From: Ectopseudomonas chengduensis
Lineage (GTDB): Bacteria; Pseudomonadota; Gammaproteobacteria; Pseudomonadales; Pseudomonadaceae
Assembly: GCF_900102635.1 (NCBI RefSeq)
Contig: NZ_FMZQ01000002.1
Coordinates: 62,001 to 126,000, forward strand
Direction of reading: 5' to 3'
DNA length: 64,000 bases
The notes beneath the pieces were generated by a model. That model saw only the letters and a list, made by a program, of their open reading frames with translations, did not search any database and was not told where the DNA came from. Numbering within the stretch: the first letter of the stretch is position 1; each line of letters starts with the position of its first letter. This document shows, one piece after another, positions 45,739 through 55,065 of this stretch. Position numbers and translations under genes: made by a program.

Positions 45739-46482
45739 ATGCGCGTAGAAGTTATCACCCTGTTCCCGGAAATGTTCGCCGCCATCGGCGAGTACGGCAT
45801 CACCAGTCGTGCGGTCAGGCAGGAGCTGCTCAAGCTCAACTGCTGGAACCCGCGGGACTACACGACGGATCGCCACCATACGGTGGATGACCGCCCCTTC
45901 GGCGGTGGTCCGGGGATGGTGATGAAGATCAAGCCTCTCGAGGACGCTTTGGCTAATGCCAGGCAGGCCGCGGGGGAGACGGCGAAGGTGATCTACCTGT
46001 CGCCGCAGGGGCGTAGTCTGAATCAGGCTGCGGTCCGCGAGCTGGCGCAGGAGGATGCATTGATCCTGATCGCCGGTCGTTATGAAGGCATCGACGAGCG
46101 TTTCATCGAGACGCATGTCGATGAGGAATGGTCGATTGGCGACTACGTCCTGTCCGGCGGTGAGCTGCCGGCCATGGTGCTGATCGATGCGGTGACGCGC
46201 CTTTTGCCTGGTGCATTGGGTCATGCCGATTCGGCCGAGGAGGACTCCTTTACGGATGGCCTGCTCGACTGCCCGCACTACACCCGCCCGGAGGTGTATG
46301 CGGATAAACGTGTTCCCGAAGTGTTGCTTAGTGGCAACCACGAACACATCCGGCGCTGGCGTTTGCAGCAGTCCCTTGGTCGGACCTGGGAACGCCGCGC
46401 TGATCTTCTGGATAGCCGCTCGCTTTCTGGAGAAGAGAAGAAGCTGCTGGAGGAATACATCCGCCAGCGGGACGATAGTTAA
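45739..46482 (+). CDS. trmD: tRNA (guanine-37-N1)-methyltransferase
   Basis: 247 aa SPOUT methyltransferase that makes m1G37 and prevents frameshifting. The knot residues are in [23 protein letters not shown] and [15 protein letters not shown]. The ATG at 45739 ([13 protein letters not shown]) is 5 bases behind rimM. Confidence 0.98.
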   Translation: MRVEVITLFPEMFAAIGEYGITSRAVRQELLKLNCWNPRDYTTDRHHTVDDRPFGGGPGMVMKIKPLEDALANARQAAGETAKVIYLSPQGRSLNQAAVRELAQEDALILIAGRYEGIDERFIETHVDEEWSIGDYVLSGGELPAMVLIDAVTRLLPGALGHADSAEEDSFTDGLLDCPHYTRPEVYADKRVPEVLLSGNHEHIRRWRLQQSLGRTWERRADLLDSRSLSGEEKKLLEEYIRQRDDS

Positions 46483-46524
46483 CGTATCGATGGCAGGCCG
46501 GGAGGCTTGTCTTAGGAGCGAAGC

Positions 46525-46875
46525 ATGACCAACAAGATTATCCAGATGCTCGAAGCCGAGCAGATGAACAAAGAAATCCCGACTTTCGCACCGGGCGACA
46601 CCGTTGTCGTGCAAGTGAAAGTGAAGGAAGGCGACCGTCAGCGTCTGCAGGCTTTCGAAGGCGTCGTGATCGCCAAGCGTAACCGCGGTCTGAACAGCGC
46701 TTTCACCGTGCGCAAGATCTCCAGCGGTGTTGGCGTCGAGCGTACCTTCCAGACCTACTCGCCGCTGGTCGACAGCCTGAGCGTCAAGCGTCGCGGTGAC
46801 GTACGCAAAGCCAAGCTGTACTACCTGCGCGACCTGTCCGGCAAAGCCGCGCGCATCAAGGAAAAGCTGTCCTAA
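46525..46875 (+). CDS. rplS: 50S ribosomal protein L19
   Basis: 116 aa, [14 protein letters not shown]..., full length, at the bridge between subunits. Last gene of the operon. AGGAGCGAAGC precedes the ATG and a strong terminator follows. Confidence 0.98.
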   Translation: MTNKIIQMLEAEQMNKEIPTFAPGDTVVVQVKVKEGDRQRLQAFEGVVIAKRNRGLNSAFTVRKISSGVGVERTFQTYSPLVDSLSVKRRGDVRKAKLYYLRDLSGKAARIKEKLS

Positions 46876-46895
46876 GTTCGGACGCTTCTCTGGAA

Positions 46896-46919
46896 AAGCA
46901 GCCTACGGGCTGCTTTTTT
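46896..46919 (+). terminator. Rho-independent terminator behind rplS
   Basis: AAGCAGCC-TACG-GGCTGCTT followed by a T-run, 20 bases after the rplS stop. Confidence 0.92.
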
Positions 46920-46940
46920 CGTTTCTGGCGTCCAGTAATC

Positions 46941-47369
46941 ATGAGTAGTAGTGGCATGACTCCAAGAGAGCAAGAAATCCAGCGGCGCATCGCGCTATCG
47001 GAAACCCGCGTGACCAAGGCGGTGTTTCCGCCGACTACCAATCACCACAACACCCTGTTCGGCGGCACCGCGCTGGCCTGGATGGACGAAGTGTCGTTCA
47101 TCGCCGCCACGCGCTTCTGTCGCCTGCCGCTGGTGACGGTGTCCAGCGATCGGATCGACTTCAAGCATGCGATACCGGCCGGCTCGATCGTCGAGCTGAT
47201 CGGGCGGGTGATCAAGGTCGGCAATACCAGCCTCAAGGTGGAGGTCGAGGTATTCGTCGAGGGGCTGTATCAGGAAGGACGTGAGCGGGCGATCAGCGGT
47301 AGCTTCAGTTTCGTCGCTGTCGATGAGCAGCAAAAGCCCGTGCCGGTCTTGCCAGGCTTCGTTAGCTAG
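46941..47369 (+). CDS. Acyl-CoA thioesterase (hotdog fold, YciA-like)
   Basis: 142 aa single hotdog domain: FPPTTNHHNTLFGGTALAWMDEV is broken over the family motif (NHHNTLFGG, MDEV). It hydrolyses acyl-CoAs, as YciA/BACH proteins do. Start at 46941, or MTPREQE at 46956. Confidence 0.92.
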   Translation: MSSSGMTPREQEIQRRIALSETRVTKAVFPPTTNHHNTLFGGTALAWMDEVSFIAATRFCRLPLVTVSSDRIDFKHAIPAGSIVELIGRVIKVGNTSLKVEVEVFVEGLYQEGRERAISGSFSFVAVDEQQKPVPVLPGFVS

Positions 47370-47460
47370 TCAGCTGCCTGCCTGATTGTCAGGCTGGTCT
47401 GCTGGTGCGTCGGGTGCAGGCTGTGGAACACTTGCCTGCCCTGTAATTGAAGGTCACTCG

Positions 47461-48357
47461 ATGCCTGCGCTGACTCACCCTCTAATCGAGCGCTTCCTTG
47501 AGGCGCTGTGGCTGGAAAAGGGGCTCTCGGCCCACACTCAGGCTGCCTACCGCAGCGATCTGGAACACTTCAATGCCTGGCTCGATGCGCGCGGCCTGGC
47601 GCTGCAGCACATTGGTCGCGATGCCATTCTCGATCACCTGGCCTGGCGTCTCGAGCAGGGCTATCAGGCGCGCTCCACGGCGCGCTTTCTCTCCGGGGTG
47701 CGCGGTTTCTACCGTTTCCTGCTGCGTGAAACGCTGATCAGTGAAGACCCAACCTTGCAGGTCGAGCTGCCGCAGATCGGTCGCCCTTTGCCCAAGTCGT
47801 TGTCCGAAGCGGATGTCGAGGCGCTGCTGCAGGCGCCGGATCTGGATGACCCCATTGGCCTGCGTGATCGCGCCATGCTCGAAGTTCTGTATGCCTGCGG
47901 CTTGCGCGTCAGCGAGCTGGTGAGCCTGACGCTGGAGCAGGTCAATCTGCGCCAGGGCGTGTTGCGGGTGTTCGGCAAGGGCAGCAAGGAGCGTCTGGTG
48001 CCGCTGGGCGAGGAGGCCATCGCCTGGATCGAGCGTTACATGCGCGAGGCGCGCCCGCTGTTGCTCGGCGGCAAGCCCAGTGATGTGCTGTTCCCCAGTC
48101 TGCGTGGCGAGCAGATGACCCGGCAGACCTTCTGGCATCGCATCAAGCACCAGGCGCAGGTCGCCGGTATCAGCAAGGCGCTGTCGCCGCATACCTTGCG
48201 TCATGCCTTCGCCACGCATCTGCTCAATCACGGCGCCGACCTGCGCGTGGTGCAGATGCTGCTGGGTCACAGCGACCTGTCCACTACGCAGATCTACACG
48301 CATATCGCGCGTGCCCGCCTGCAGGAGCTGCATGCGCAACACCACCCGCGTGGCTGA
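47461..48357 (+). CDS. xerD: Site-specific tyrosine recombinase XerD
   Basis: 298 aa. With XerC it resolves chromosome dimers at dif. Catalytic residues are in CGLRVSELVSL (Arg), HTLRHAFATHLL (His, Arg), LGHSDLSTT (His) and QIYTHIA (Tyr). It sits upstream of dsbC-hom-thrC, the usual Pseudomonas order, which distinguishes it from xerC. The ATG at 47461 is preferred. Confidence 0.96.
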   Translation: MPALTHPLIERFLEALWLEKGLSAHTQAAYRSDLEHFNAWLDARGLALQHIGRDAILDHLAWRLEQGYQARSTARFLSGVRGFYRFLLRETLISEDPTLQVELPQIGRPLPKSLSEADVEALLQAPDLDDPIGLRDRAMLEVLYACGLRVSELVSLTLEQVNLRQGVLRVFGKGSKERLVPLGEEAIAWIERYMREARPLLLGGKPSDVLFPSLRGEQMTRQTFWHRIKHQAQVAGISKALSPHTLRHAFATHLLNHGADLRVVQMLLGHSDLSTTQIYTHIARARLQELHAQHHPRG

Positions 48358-48370
48358 CTGGCCATAAACG

Positions 48371-48402
48371 AAACCCCGTCACCGTTGCCGGTGGCGGGGT
48401 TT
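48371..48402. terminator. Terminator between xerD and the DUF2790 gene
   Basis: AAACCCCGTCACC-GTTGCC-GGTGGCGGGGTTT, 13 pairs with one G-T. With A and T ends it can serve both convergent genes. Confidence 0.85.
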
Positions 48403-48431
48403 CGCTGCGCTTGGCGAGCGGCTCGGGGCGA

Positions 48432-48692
48432 TCAGCTCTGCAGTGTGCAGGCGCTGGAAAGCTGCTCGTAGCTGAGGGTTTCCACCTCACCCGTACTGTT
48501 GCGGTAGGTCATCTGCGCCGTGACCACTTCGCACTGGGCGCTATTGGGCACGTCGATGGAAATCACCTTGGCGATATCCAGGTTCTGGCCGTAGTGGTAG
48601 GGCGTGGCCTCGGCGCTGTGGGCGAGGGTGGTGAGCGACGCGCTGAGAGCGATGGCGGTCAGAGCGTTGGCGAACAGGGTGCGGGTTTTCAT
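48432..48692 (-). CDS. DUF2790 small exported protein
   Basis: 86 aa with a signal peptide (MKTRTLFANALTAIALSASL..., cleavage near AHSA). The mature part has YHYGQNLDIAKVISIDVPNS, as in the DUF2790 proteins of Pseudomonas, and two Cys that may form a disulfide. Function unknown. Confidence 0.88.
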   Translation of the reverse strand: MKTRTLFANALTAIALSASLTTLAHSAEATPYHYGQNLDIAKVISIDVPNSAQCEVVTAQMTYRNSTGEVETLSYEQLSSACTLQS

Positions 48693-48750
48693 GGTGATTC
48701 TCCTCTTGAGCCGCGCTCGGGCTATGGCCGCGAGCGCTGACTGCTATCTG

Positions 48751-49176
48751 TCAGACGATGGTCAAAGTGACGTCGATGTTGCCGCGGGTGGCGTTGGAGT
48801 ACGGGCAGACGATGTGCGCGCGATCCACCAGGGTTTGCGCGGCGTCGCGCTCCAGGCCGGGCAGGCTGATGCGCAGTTCCACTTCGATGCCGAAGCCGGT
48901 GGGGATGGCGCCGATGCCGACGGTGCCTTCGATGAAGGTGTCAGCCGGGATGCTCAGCTTGTCGCGGGCGGCGACGAATTTCAGGGCGCCGAGAAAGCAG
49001 GCGGAGTAACCGGCGGCGAACAGTTGTTCCGGGTTGGTGCCGTTACCGCCGGCGCCACCGAGTTCTTTCGGGGTGGTCAGGGCGATGTCGAGGATGCCGT
49101 CGGAGGAGACGGCGCGGCCTTCACGGCCACCAAAGGCTTCAGCGGTTGCACGGTAGAGAACGTTTTCGATAGTCAT
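48751..49176 (-). CDS. ohr: Organic hydroperoxide resistance protein (Ohr/OsmC family)
   Basis: 141 aa thiol peroxidase that reduces organic peroxides with lipoylated partners. The two reactive Cys are in [12 protein letters not shown] and [12 protein letters not shown]. The ATG at 49176 ([14 protein letters not shown]) follows AAAAGGATCACCGCC. A 14-bp inverted repeat upstream could bind an OhrR-type regulator, but no ohrR is in the window. Confidence 0.93.
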   Translation of the reverse strand: MTIENVLYRATAEAFGGREGRAVSSDGILDIALTTPKELGGAGGNGTNPEQLFAAGYSACFLGALKFVAARDKLSIPADTFIEGTVGIGAIPTGFGIEVELRISLPGLERDAAQTLVDRAHIVCPYSNATRGNIDVTLTIV

Positions 49177-49217
49177 GGCGGTGATCCTTTTAGGTAATGT
49201 GGTGATGGAGTGGTTCG

Positions 49218-49275
49218 CTAATGTCTTGCGCGCTAACCGTTTCCATAGGGCGAACTGTAGTGTGCAAAACATTAG
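49218..49275. promoter_or_regulatory. Inverted repeat upstream of ohr (candidate operator)
   Basis: CTAATGTCTTGCGC (49218-49231) and GTGCAAAACATTAG (49262-49275) are inverted copies with two mismatches and a 30-bp gap. They lie 42-100 bases upstream of the ohr start. The rest of 49276-49478 shows no gene. Confidence 0.45.
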
Positions 49276-49478
49276 TTCGCAAGATAAATATACGGATCTT
49301 TTTGCTATATGCCTTAAGGTTATTGGAATAAGGCTTGGAAGGCCGCGTCCCGGTTGTGGGTGTGGCCGTTGGTGCTGGCGAGGCTTATGCGTCGTCTGCT
49401 ACCTGATCGGCTGTCTGGCGCGCCATCTGTGGTAGGCTGTAGCGATTTTCACCGGTCCGTCGTTCGACAGGAGTGTTC

Positions 49479-50207
49479 ATGTCCCTGACCCGTATTTCCA
49501 TTGCTCTGGCGCTCATGCTGGGCAGTAGCGTCACGCTGGCTGCCGACCCCGATCAGGTCATTCGTCAGTCACTGAAGTCGCTCGACGCCAGCCTGCCGAT
49601 CGAGGCCATTGCCGAGAGCCCGATGCCCGGTGTCTATCAGGTTCAACTGGAAGGCGGTCGTCAGCTTTACACCAGCGCTGATGGCCAGTTCCTGATTCAG
49701 GGCTATCTGTTTCAGGTCAAGGACGGCAAGGCTGTGAACCTGACCGAGATCGAAGAAAGCCGCGCCGTGGCTAAGCAGATCAACGCCATTCCGGCCAAGG
49801 AAATGGTGGTGTTCGCGCCGAAGGCGCCGAAAACCCATATCACCGTGTTCACCGATACCGACTGTGGCTATTGCCAGAAACTGCATAGCGAAGTGCCGGA
49901 GCTCAATCGTCTGGGTGTCGAAGTGCGTTATGTCGCCTTCCCGCGTCAGGGCCTGAACAGCCCGGCGGCCAAGGAGCTGGTCAGCGTCTGGTGCGCCAAG
50001 GATCAGCAGGACGCGATGAATCGCGCCAAGACTCGCCAGGGGGTGGCCGATGCTTCCTGCGACAACCCGGTGGCCAAGCAGTACCAGCTCGGTCAGATGA
50101 TCGGGGTCAATGGCACGCCGGCCATCGTTCTGGCCAACGGCAAGATGATTCCGGGCTACCAGCCGGCGCCACAGTTGGCCAAAATAGCTTTGGAGTCAAA
50201 CGACTGA
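49479..50207 (+). CDS. dsbC: Thiol:disulfide interchange protein DsbC
   Basis: 242 aa periplasmic disulfide isomerase. Signal peptide (MSLTRISIALALMLGSSVTLAA), N-terminal dimerisation domain (VYQVQLEGGRQLYTSADGQF) and thioredoxin-like domain with CGYC in FTDTDCGYCQKLH. The ATG at 49479 has AGGAG 6 bases upstream. Confidence 0.95.
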   Translation: MSLTRISIALALMLGSSVTLAADPDQVIRQSLKSLDASLPIEAIAESPMPGVYQVQLEGGRQLYTSADGQFLIQGYLFQVKDGKAVNLTEIEESRAVAKQINAIPAKEMVVFAPKAPKTHITVFTDTDCGYCQKLHSEVPELNRLGVEVRYVAFPRQGLNSPAAKELVSVWCAKDQQDAMNRAKTRQGVADASCDNPVAKQYQLGQMIGVNGTPAIVLANGKMIPGYQPAPQLAKIALESND

Positions 50208-50227
50208 GCGCGGATTGACTAACAAAC

Positions 50228-50254
50228 AGCCGCTTCGTAAGGTGCGGCTCTTTA
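50228..50254 (+). terminator. Terminator behind dsbC
   Basis: AGCCGC-N10-GCGGCT followed by CTTTAT. Moderately convincing. Confidence 0.55.
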
Positions 50255-50258
50255 TCTG

Positions 50259-50280
50259 CGGCCGGGGCATGCTCCGGCCG
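50259..50280 (+). other. GC-rich hairpin upstream of hom
   Basis: CGGCCGGGGCATGCTCCGGCCG is self-complementary with one G-T pair, followed by TTTCGTG. It lies 29 bases before the hom start and may be a second stop or an attenuator. Confidence 0.5.
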
Positions 50281-50309
50281 TTTCGTGCAGTGCTGATGGG
50301 GAATTGAGT

Positions 50310-51614
50310 GTGAAGCCGGTCAAAGTGGGCATCTGTGGGTTGGGCACCGTTGGTGGCGGTACGTTGAATGTACTCAAGCGCAATGCCGAGGAGATTACTC
50401 GGCGCGCCGGTCGCGGCATCGAGATTGCCCAGATTGCCATTCGTTCGCCCAAGCCGCAGTACGACACCACCGGCATTGCCATGACCAGCGACGTGTTCGA
50501 GCTGGTCAACAACCCCGAGATCGACATCGTTATCGAGCTGATCGGCGGCTACACCCTGGCCAAGGAGCTGGTGCTCAAGGCCATCGACAATGGCAAGCAT
50601 GTGGTCACTGCCAACAAGGCGCTGATCGCCGTGCACGGTAACGAGATCTTCGCCAAGGCGCGCGAGAAGGGCGTGATCGTCGCTTTCGAAGCGGCTGTGG
50701 CCGGCGGCATCCCGGTGATCAAGGCGATTCGCGAAGGCCTGTCGGCCAACCGCATCAACTGGCTGGCCGGCATCATCAATGGTACCGGCAACTTCATCCT
50801 CACCGAGATGCGCGAGAAGGGCCGTGCCTTCGAAGACGTGCTCAAGGAAGCGCAGGCGCTGGGTTATGCCGAGGCCGACCCGACCTTCGACGTAGAAGGC
50901 ATCGATGCCGCGCACAAGCTGACCATTCTGGCGTCCATCGCCTTCGGCATCCCGCTGCAATTCGACAAAGCCTACACCGAGGGCATCACCAAGCTGACCA
51001 CGGTCGACGTGAACTATGCCGAGGCGTTGGGCTATCGCATCAAGCACCTGGGTGTCGCTCGCCGCACCGATGCAGGCATCGAGCTGCGCGTGCACCCGAC
51101 GCTGATTCCGGCCGATCGCCTGATCGCCAACGTCAACGGCGTGATGAATGCAGTGATGGTCAACGGCGATGCGGTTGGCAGCACCCTCTATTACGGTGCC
51201 GGTGCCGGCATGGAGCCGACCGCTTCGGCGGTGGTGGCCGACCTGGTGGACGTGGTACGTGCGCTGACCACCGATCCGACCAACCGTGTGCCGCACCTGG
51301 CCTTCCAGCCGGATTCGCTGTCCGATCACCCGATTCTGCCCATCGAGGAGTGCGAGAGCGCCTATTACCTGCGCATCCAGGCCAAGGATCATCCGGGTGT
51401 GCTGGCGCAGGTGGCGAGCATCCTCTCCGAGCGCGGCATCAACATCGAGTCGATCATGCAGAAGGAAGTCGAGGAGCAGGACGGTCTGGTGCCGATGATC
51501 CTCGTGACCCACCGTGTGGTCGAGGCGCGTATCATCGAGGCCATCGCCGCCATGGAAGCGCTGGATGGCGTGACCTCGCCGGTCGTGCGTCTGCGCGTCG
51601 AACAGCTCAACTAA
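50310..51614 (+). CDS. hom: Homoserine dehydrogenase
   Basis: 434 aa. Reduces aspartate semialdehyde to homoserine. The NAD(P) site is GICGLGTVGGG, the catalytic region has AGIINGTGNFILTEM and EADPTFDVEGIDAAHKL, and a C-terminal ACT domain (YYLRIQAKDHPGVLAQVAS) allows threonine feedback. GTG start at 50310 with GGGG upstream. Forms an operon with thrC. Confidence 0.97.
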   Translation: MKPVKVGICGLGTVGGGTLNVLKRNAEEITRRAGRGIEIAQIAIRSPKPQYDTTGIAMTSDVFELVNNPEIDIVIELIGGYTLAKELVLKAIDNGKHVVTANKALIAVHGNEIFAKAREKGVIVAFEAAVAGGIPVIKAIREGLSANRINWLAGIINGTGNFILTEMREKGRAFEDVLKEAQALGYAEADPTFDVEGIDAAHKLTILASIAFGIPLQFDKAYTEGITKLTTVDVNYAEALGYRIKHLGVARRTDAGIELRVHPTLIPADRLIANVNGVMNAVMVNGDAVGSTLYYGAGAGMEPTASAVVADLVDVVRALTTDPTNRVPHLAFQPDSLSDHPILPIEECESAYYLRIQAKDHPGVLAQVASILSERGINIESIMQKEVEEQDGLVPMILVTHRVVEARIIEAIAAMEALDGVTSPVVRLRVEQLN

Positions 51615-51672
51615 TCCCGTGTCCACCCGCAGGCCTCTGGTCTGCGGGGGCTGCAGAACGAAGGTTTATCCC

Positions 51673-53082
51673 ATGCGCTATATCAGTACCCGCGGCCAGG
51701 CGCCGGCCCTGAATTTCGAAGACGTGCTGCTGGCTGGTCTGGCCAGCGACGGTGGCCTCTACGTGCCGGAGAATCTGCCGCGCTTCACCGTCGAGGAAAT
51801 CGCTTCCTGGGCGGGCCTGCCCTATCACGAGCTGGCCTTCCGGGTGATGCGCCCGTTCGTTGCCGGTTCCATCGCCGATGCCGACTTCAAGAAGATCCTT
51901 GAAGAAACCTACGGGGTGTTCGAGCACAATGCTGTCGCGCCGCTGCGCCAGCTCAACGGCAACGAGTGGGTGCTGGAGCTGTTCCACGGCCCGACCCTGG
52001 CGTTCAAGGATTTCGCCCTGCAACTGCTCGGCCGTCTGCTCGATCACGTACTGGCCAAGCGCGGTGAGCGTGTGGTGATCATGGGGGCGACCAGCGGCGA
52101 CACCGGTTCGGCGGCCATCGAAGGCTGCAAGGCCTGCGACAACGTCGACATCTTCATCATGCACCCGCACAACCGCGTGTCCGAGGTGCAGCGCCGGCAG
52201 ATGACCACCATCCTTGGCGACAACATCCACAACATCGCCATCGAAGGCAACTTCGACGACTGCCAGGAGATGGTCAAGGCCAGCTTCGCCGACCAGGGCT
52301 TCCTCAGGGGCACGCGTCTGGTAGCGGTCAACTCGATCAACTGGGCGCGGATCATGGCCCAGATCGTCTACTACTTCCACGCTGCGCTGCAGCTCGGCGC
52401 GCCGGCGCGTTCCATCGCCTTCTCGGTGCCGACCGGCAACTTCGGCGACATCTTCGCCGGCTACCTGGCGCGCAACATGGGCCTGCCGGTCAGCCAGCTG
52501 ATCGTCGCCACCAACCGCAACGACATCCTGCACCGCTTCATGAGCGGCAATCAGTACGTCAAGGAAACCCTGCACGCGACGCTGTCGCCGTCCATGGACA
52601 TCATGGTCTCGTCCAACTTCGAGCGCCTGCTGTTCGATCTGCACGGCCGCAACGGTGCGGCCATCGCCAGTCTGATGGACAGCTTCAAGCAGGGCGGCGG
52701 TTTCAGTGTCGACGAAGATCGCTGGGTCGAGGCGCGCAAGTTGTTCGATTCGCTGGCAGTGAACGACGAGCAGACCTGCGAGACCATCACCGAGGTGTAC
52801 AGGGAGTGCGGCGAATTGCTCGACCCGCATACCGCCATCGGTGTGCGTGCTGCGCGTGAGTGCCGCCGCAGCCTGGCCACGCCAATGGTGGTGCTGGGTA
52901 CCGCGCATCCGGTCAAGTTCCCCGAGGCGGTGGAAAAGGCTGGGATCGATGCCGTGCCGGCGCTGCCGGCGCACCTGACTGATCTGTTCCAGCGCGAAGA
53001 GCGTTGCACGGTGTTGGCCAATGATCTGAAGACCGTGCAGCAGTTCGTCGCGGCTCATGGTAATCGCGGCAAACCGCTCTGA
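51673..53082 (+). CDS. thrC: Threonine synthase
   Basis: 469 aa PLP enzyme converting phosphohomoserine to threonine. The PLP Lys is in HGPTLAFKDFALQLL and the phosphate-binding Gly/Ser loop in GATSGDTGSAAIEG. The start at 51673 (MRYISTRGQAPAL) lies 58 bases after hom. Confidence 0.97.
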   Translation: MRYISTRGQAPALNFEDVLLAGLASDGGLYVPENLPRFTVEEIASWAGLPYHELAFRVMRPFVAGSIADADFKKILEETYGVFEHNAVAPLRQLNGNEWVLELFHGPTLAFKDFALQLLGRLLDHVLAKRGERVVIMGATSGDTGSAAIEGCKACDNVDIFIMHPHNRVSEVQRRQMTTILGDNIHNIAIEGNFDDCQEMVKASFADQGFLRGTRLVAVNSINWARIMAQIVYYFHAALQLGAPARSIAFSVPTGNFGDIFAGYLARNMGLPVSQLIVATNRNDILHRFMSGNQYVKETLHATLSPSMDIMVSSNFERLLFDLHGRNGAAIASLMDSFKQGGGFSVDEDRWVEARKLFDSLAVNDEQTCETITEVYRECGELLDPHTAIGVRAARECRRSLATPMVVLGTAHPVKFPEAVEKAGIDAVPALPAHLTDLFQREERCTVLANDLKTVQQFVAAHGNRGKPL

Positions 53083-53100
53083 GGTTTCTGCTTCGACGCA

Positions 53101-53123
53101 ACCGGCGCCCTTGTGGCGCCGGT
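53101..53123. terminator. Terminator behind thrC
   Basis: ACCGGCGCC-CTTGT-GGCGCCGGT followed by TTCGTTT, 18 bases after thrC. Confidence 0.85.
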
Positions 53124-53139
53124 TTCGTTTGTGTGCGGC

Positions 53140-53391
53140 TCAAAGGGCGAAGATCAGAGCCAGAAGCGCCATCAGGATGATCAGGATCAGCCAGGTCAGG
53201 GCGTTAAGGCGGCTGGCGCGGACAACGGCAGCGCCGCGCAGGTGCACGGGTGGATCGTCCTCCAGGTACTGATCGATACGGCGTTCGGCTTCCTTCTGGT
53301 CGTTTGCCAGGTATTCGCTCAGCAGGTCGATTGCTGCCTGGCGTTGATTGGCATGCAGCAGTTGGCGTACAGCCGGTGGGAGTTCATTCAT
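53140..53391 (-). CDS. Hypothetical small membrane-anchored protein
   Basis: 83 aa, MNELPPAVRQLLHANQRQAA..., with one C-terminal transmembrane helix (LTWLILIILMALLALIFAL). The N-terminal part looks like a short helical (ribosome or protein-binding) segment. The ATG at 53391 is preferred over longer frames because upstream sequence has no coding character. Function unknown. Confidence 0.75.
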   Translation of the reverse strand: MNELPPAVRQLLHANQRQAAIDLLSEYLANDQKEAERRIDQYLEDDPPVHLRGAAVVRASRLNALTWLILIILMALLALIFAL

Positions 53392-53634
53392 GGCGCTGCC
53401 TGTCTCCTGGGTTGGCTGAGTAGGGATCTTAACTGCGACCCGGTTGGCGCTTTTTTCCGTGCGTAATGAAAGCGCCTGATGTTTAATCCGACACTTCGCG
53501 AATGGAAGCGTTTTGCTCGAATCATGGATGAGCCTGAGTGCCTGCCTCTCCTCTTTCCCATTTCTGTGCATGCTTCGGCGTTTTGTGCCGAGGATGACTC
53601 CTGCGCGCTGATCTGACGAACGGCATCACATTTA

Positions 53635-53666
53635 TTACATGTGATTACTTTACGGTTCACATGTAA
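53635..53666. promoter_or_regulatory. Two-site inverted operator upstream of the yjfI-pspA-flotillin cluster
   Basis: TTACATGTGA (53635-53644) and TCACATGTAA (53657-53666) are exact reverse complements with centres 22 bp apart, two helical turns. Each half is itself nearly palindromic around ACATGT. It ends 18 bases before the start codon, where a repressor would block transcription or elongation. Confidence 0.65.
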
Positions 53667-53684
53667 GGATCTAGGCTGCGATTC

Positions 53685-54305
53685 ATGGACAACAAATCAT
53701 CAGCCCATTACCAGCGTCTTTATCGTCAGCGTCTGCGTGAGCAGGGGTTGGTCAAGAAGGAAGTCTGGATCTTGCCCGAGCATGCGCCATTGTTGGTCGC
53801 GTTCGAGCGCAAACTGCGCCAGCCACAGTCGCTGCTGGCTTCGATGGAGAAGGAGGAGGGTATGAGCATGCCTCAAGTTTGGACCGCCCAGGCGCTGCAT
53901 GAAGCGCTGGCGGCAACGGAACTGTTCCAAAGTGGTCAGGCCGGCATCGAGCTGATTCAAGGCGCTGACGCCAGCCTGCACATCACCATGCGTGAGTACG
54001 GCGACCTGCCGCTGTTCATCGCCGTGTTCGGTGAGCAGATCATCGTCGAGGCGCTGCTCTGGCCGGCAGCGGACGTCAAGGATGCGGCGGCCTTCAACGA
54101 AGAGGTACTGCGTACCCACAAGCTGTTCCCGCTGTCGTCCATCGGCCTGGAAAAAATGGGCGATGGGCGCGATTGCTACACCATGTTCGGTGCGCTGAGT
54201 TCGTCCTCGACCCTGTCCGACGTGGTGTTCGAGATCGAGCTGTTGGCGGACAACGTGATCAAGGCCACCGAAGCCTATGAAGGCTTCCTCAAGACCAGTG
54301 CCTGA
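53685..54305 (+). CDS. YjfI-like protein (DUF2170)
   Basis: 206 aa, cytoplasmic. The first 60 residues are basic (YQRLYRQRLREQGLVKKEVW), and the rest, from MSMPQVWTAQALHEALAATE, is the DUF2170 domain found in E. coli YjfI, always near a PspA-like gene. The start at 53685 gives the full-length form. It is 14 bases from the pspA-like gene. Function unknown, presumed membrane-stress partner. Confidence 0.85.
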   Translation: MDNKSSAHYQRLYRQRLREQGLVKKEVWILPEHAPLLVAFERKLRQPQSLLASMEKEEGMSMPQVWTAQALHEALAATELFQSGQAGIELIQGADASLHITMREYGDLPLFIAVFGEQIIVEALLWPAADVKDAAAFNEEVLRTHKLFPLSSIGLEKMGDGRDCYTMFGALSSSSTLSDVVFEIELLADNVIKATEAYEGFLKTSA

Positions 54306-54319
54306 GAGGAGAGAAGACG

Positions 54320-55015
54320 ATGAATGTCTGGAGCAAAATGCTGACGGCGCTGCGTGGCGGCGCCAATGAAGTGGGTGAGGCGGTGGTCGATAGCCAGGCC
54401 CTGCGCATCCTCGATCAGGAAATCCGTGACTCCGATGTCGAGCTGCGCAAGTCCAAGGAAGCGCTGGCCGAGATCATGGCCAAGCAGAAGCTGGCCAGCG
54501 ACAAGGTGAACAAGAGCGCGGCGAGCATTGCCGAGTACGAACAGTACGCGCTGAAGGCGCTGGACGCGGGCAACGAAACCCTGGCCAAGGAAGTCGCCGA
54601 GAAGATCGCCAACCTGGAAGTCGAGCAGGCCAGCGAACGTGAGCAGGCCGAAGGTTTCGCCGCCAGCGTGGCGCAACTGCGCAAGGCCGTGACCCAGGCC
54701 GAGGGCAATATCAAGCGCCTCAAGCAGCAGGTGGATACGGTCAAGGCCACCGAAAGTGTGCAGAAGGCGCAAATGGCCGTGGCCCAGCGTTATGGTGGCT
54801 CGCAGGCCAAGCTGCAGACGGCGGTCGAGTCGCTCGAGCGGATCAAGCAGAAGCAGGCCGAGCGTGCGGCGAAGATGGAGGCTTCGGCCGAACTGGCTGC
54901 CACCAGTGCGCCGGACGATTCGCTGGAAGCCAAGCTGCGCGCGGCTGGCATCAAGGCCGACAACGCCAGTGCCGACAGCGTGCTGGCGCGCCTGAAGGAC
55001 AAGTCCAAGGCTTGA
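54320..55015 (+). CDS. PspA/IM30 family protein (YjfJ-like)
   Basis: 231 aa, almost entirely coiled coil, e.g. ILDQEIRDSDVELRKSKEAL and ANLEVEQASEREQAEGFAAS. PspA/IM30/Vipp1 proteins assemble into ESCRT-III-like rods or rings and repair or stabilise the inner membrane. The N-terminus MNVWSKMLTALRGG could be the membrane-binding amphipathic helix. AGAGGAGAG lies 7 bases upstream of the ATG. Confidence 0.92.
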   Translation: MNVWSKMLTALRGGANEVGEAVVDSQALRILDQEIRDSDVELRKSKEALAEIMAKQKLASDKVNKSAASIAEYEQYALKALDAGNETLAKEVAEKIANLEVEQASEREQAEGFAASVAQLRKAVTQAEGNIKRLKQQVDTVKATESVQKAQMAVAQRYGGSQAKLQTAVESLERIKQKQAERAAKMEASAELAATSAPDDSLEAKLRAAGIKADNASADSVLARLKDKSKA

Positions 55016-55065
55016 ATGATGCGGGGCGTTCGCGCCCCGTTTCCCTACATCAGGGAAAGGAATAA

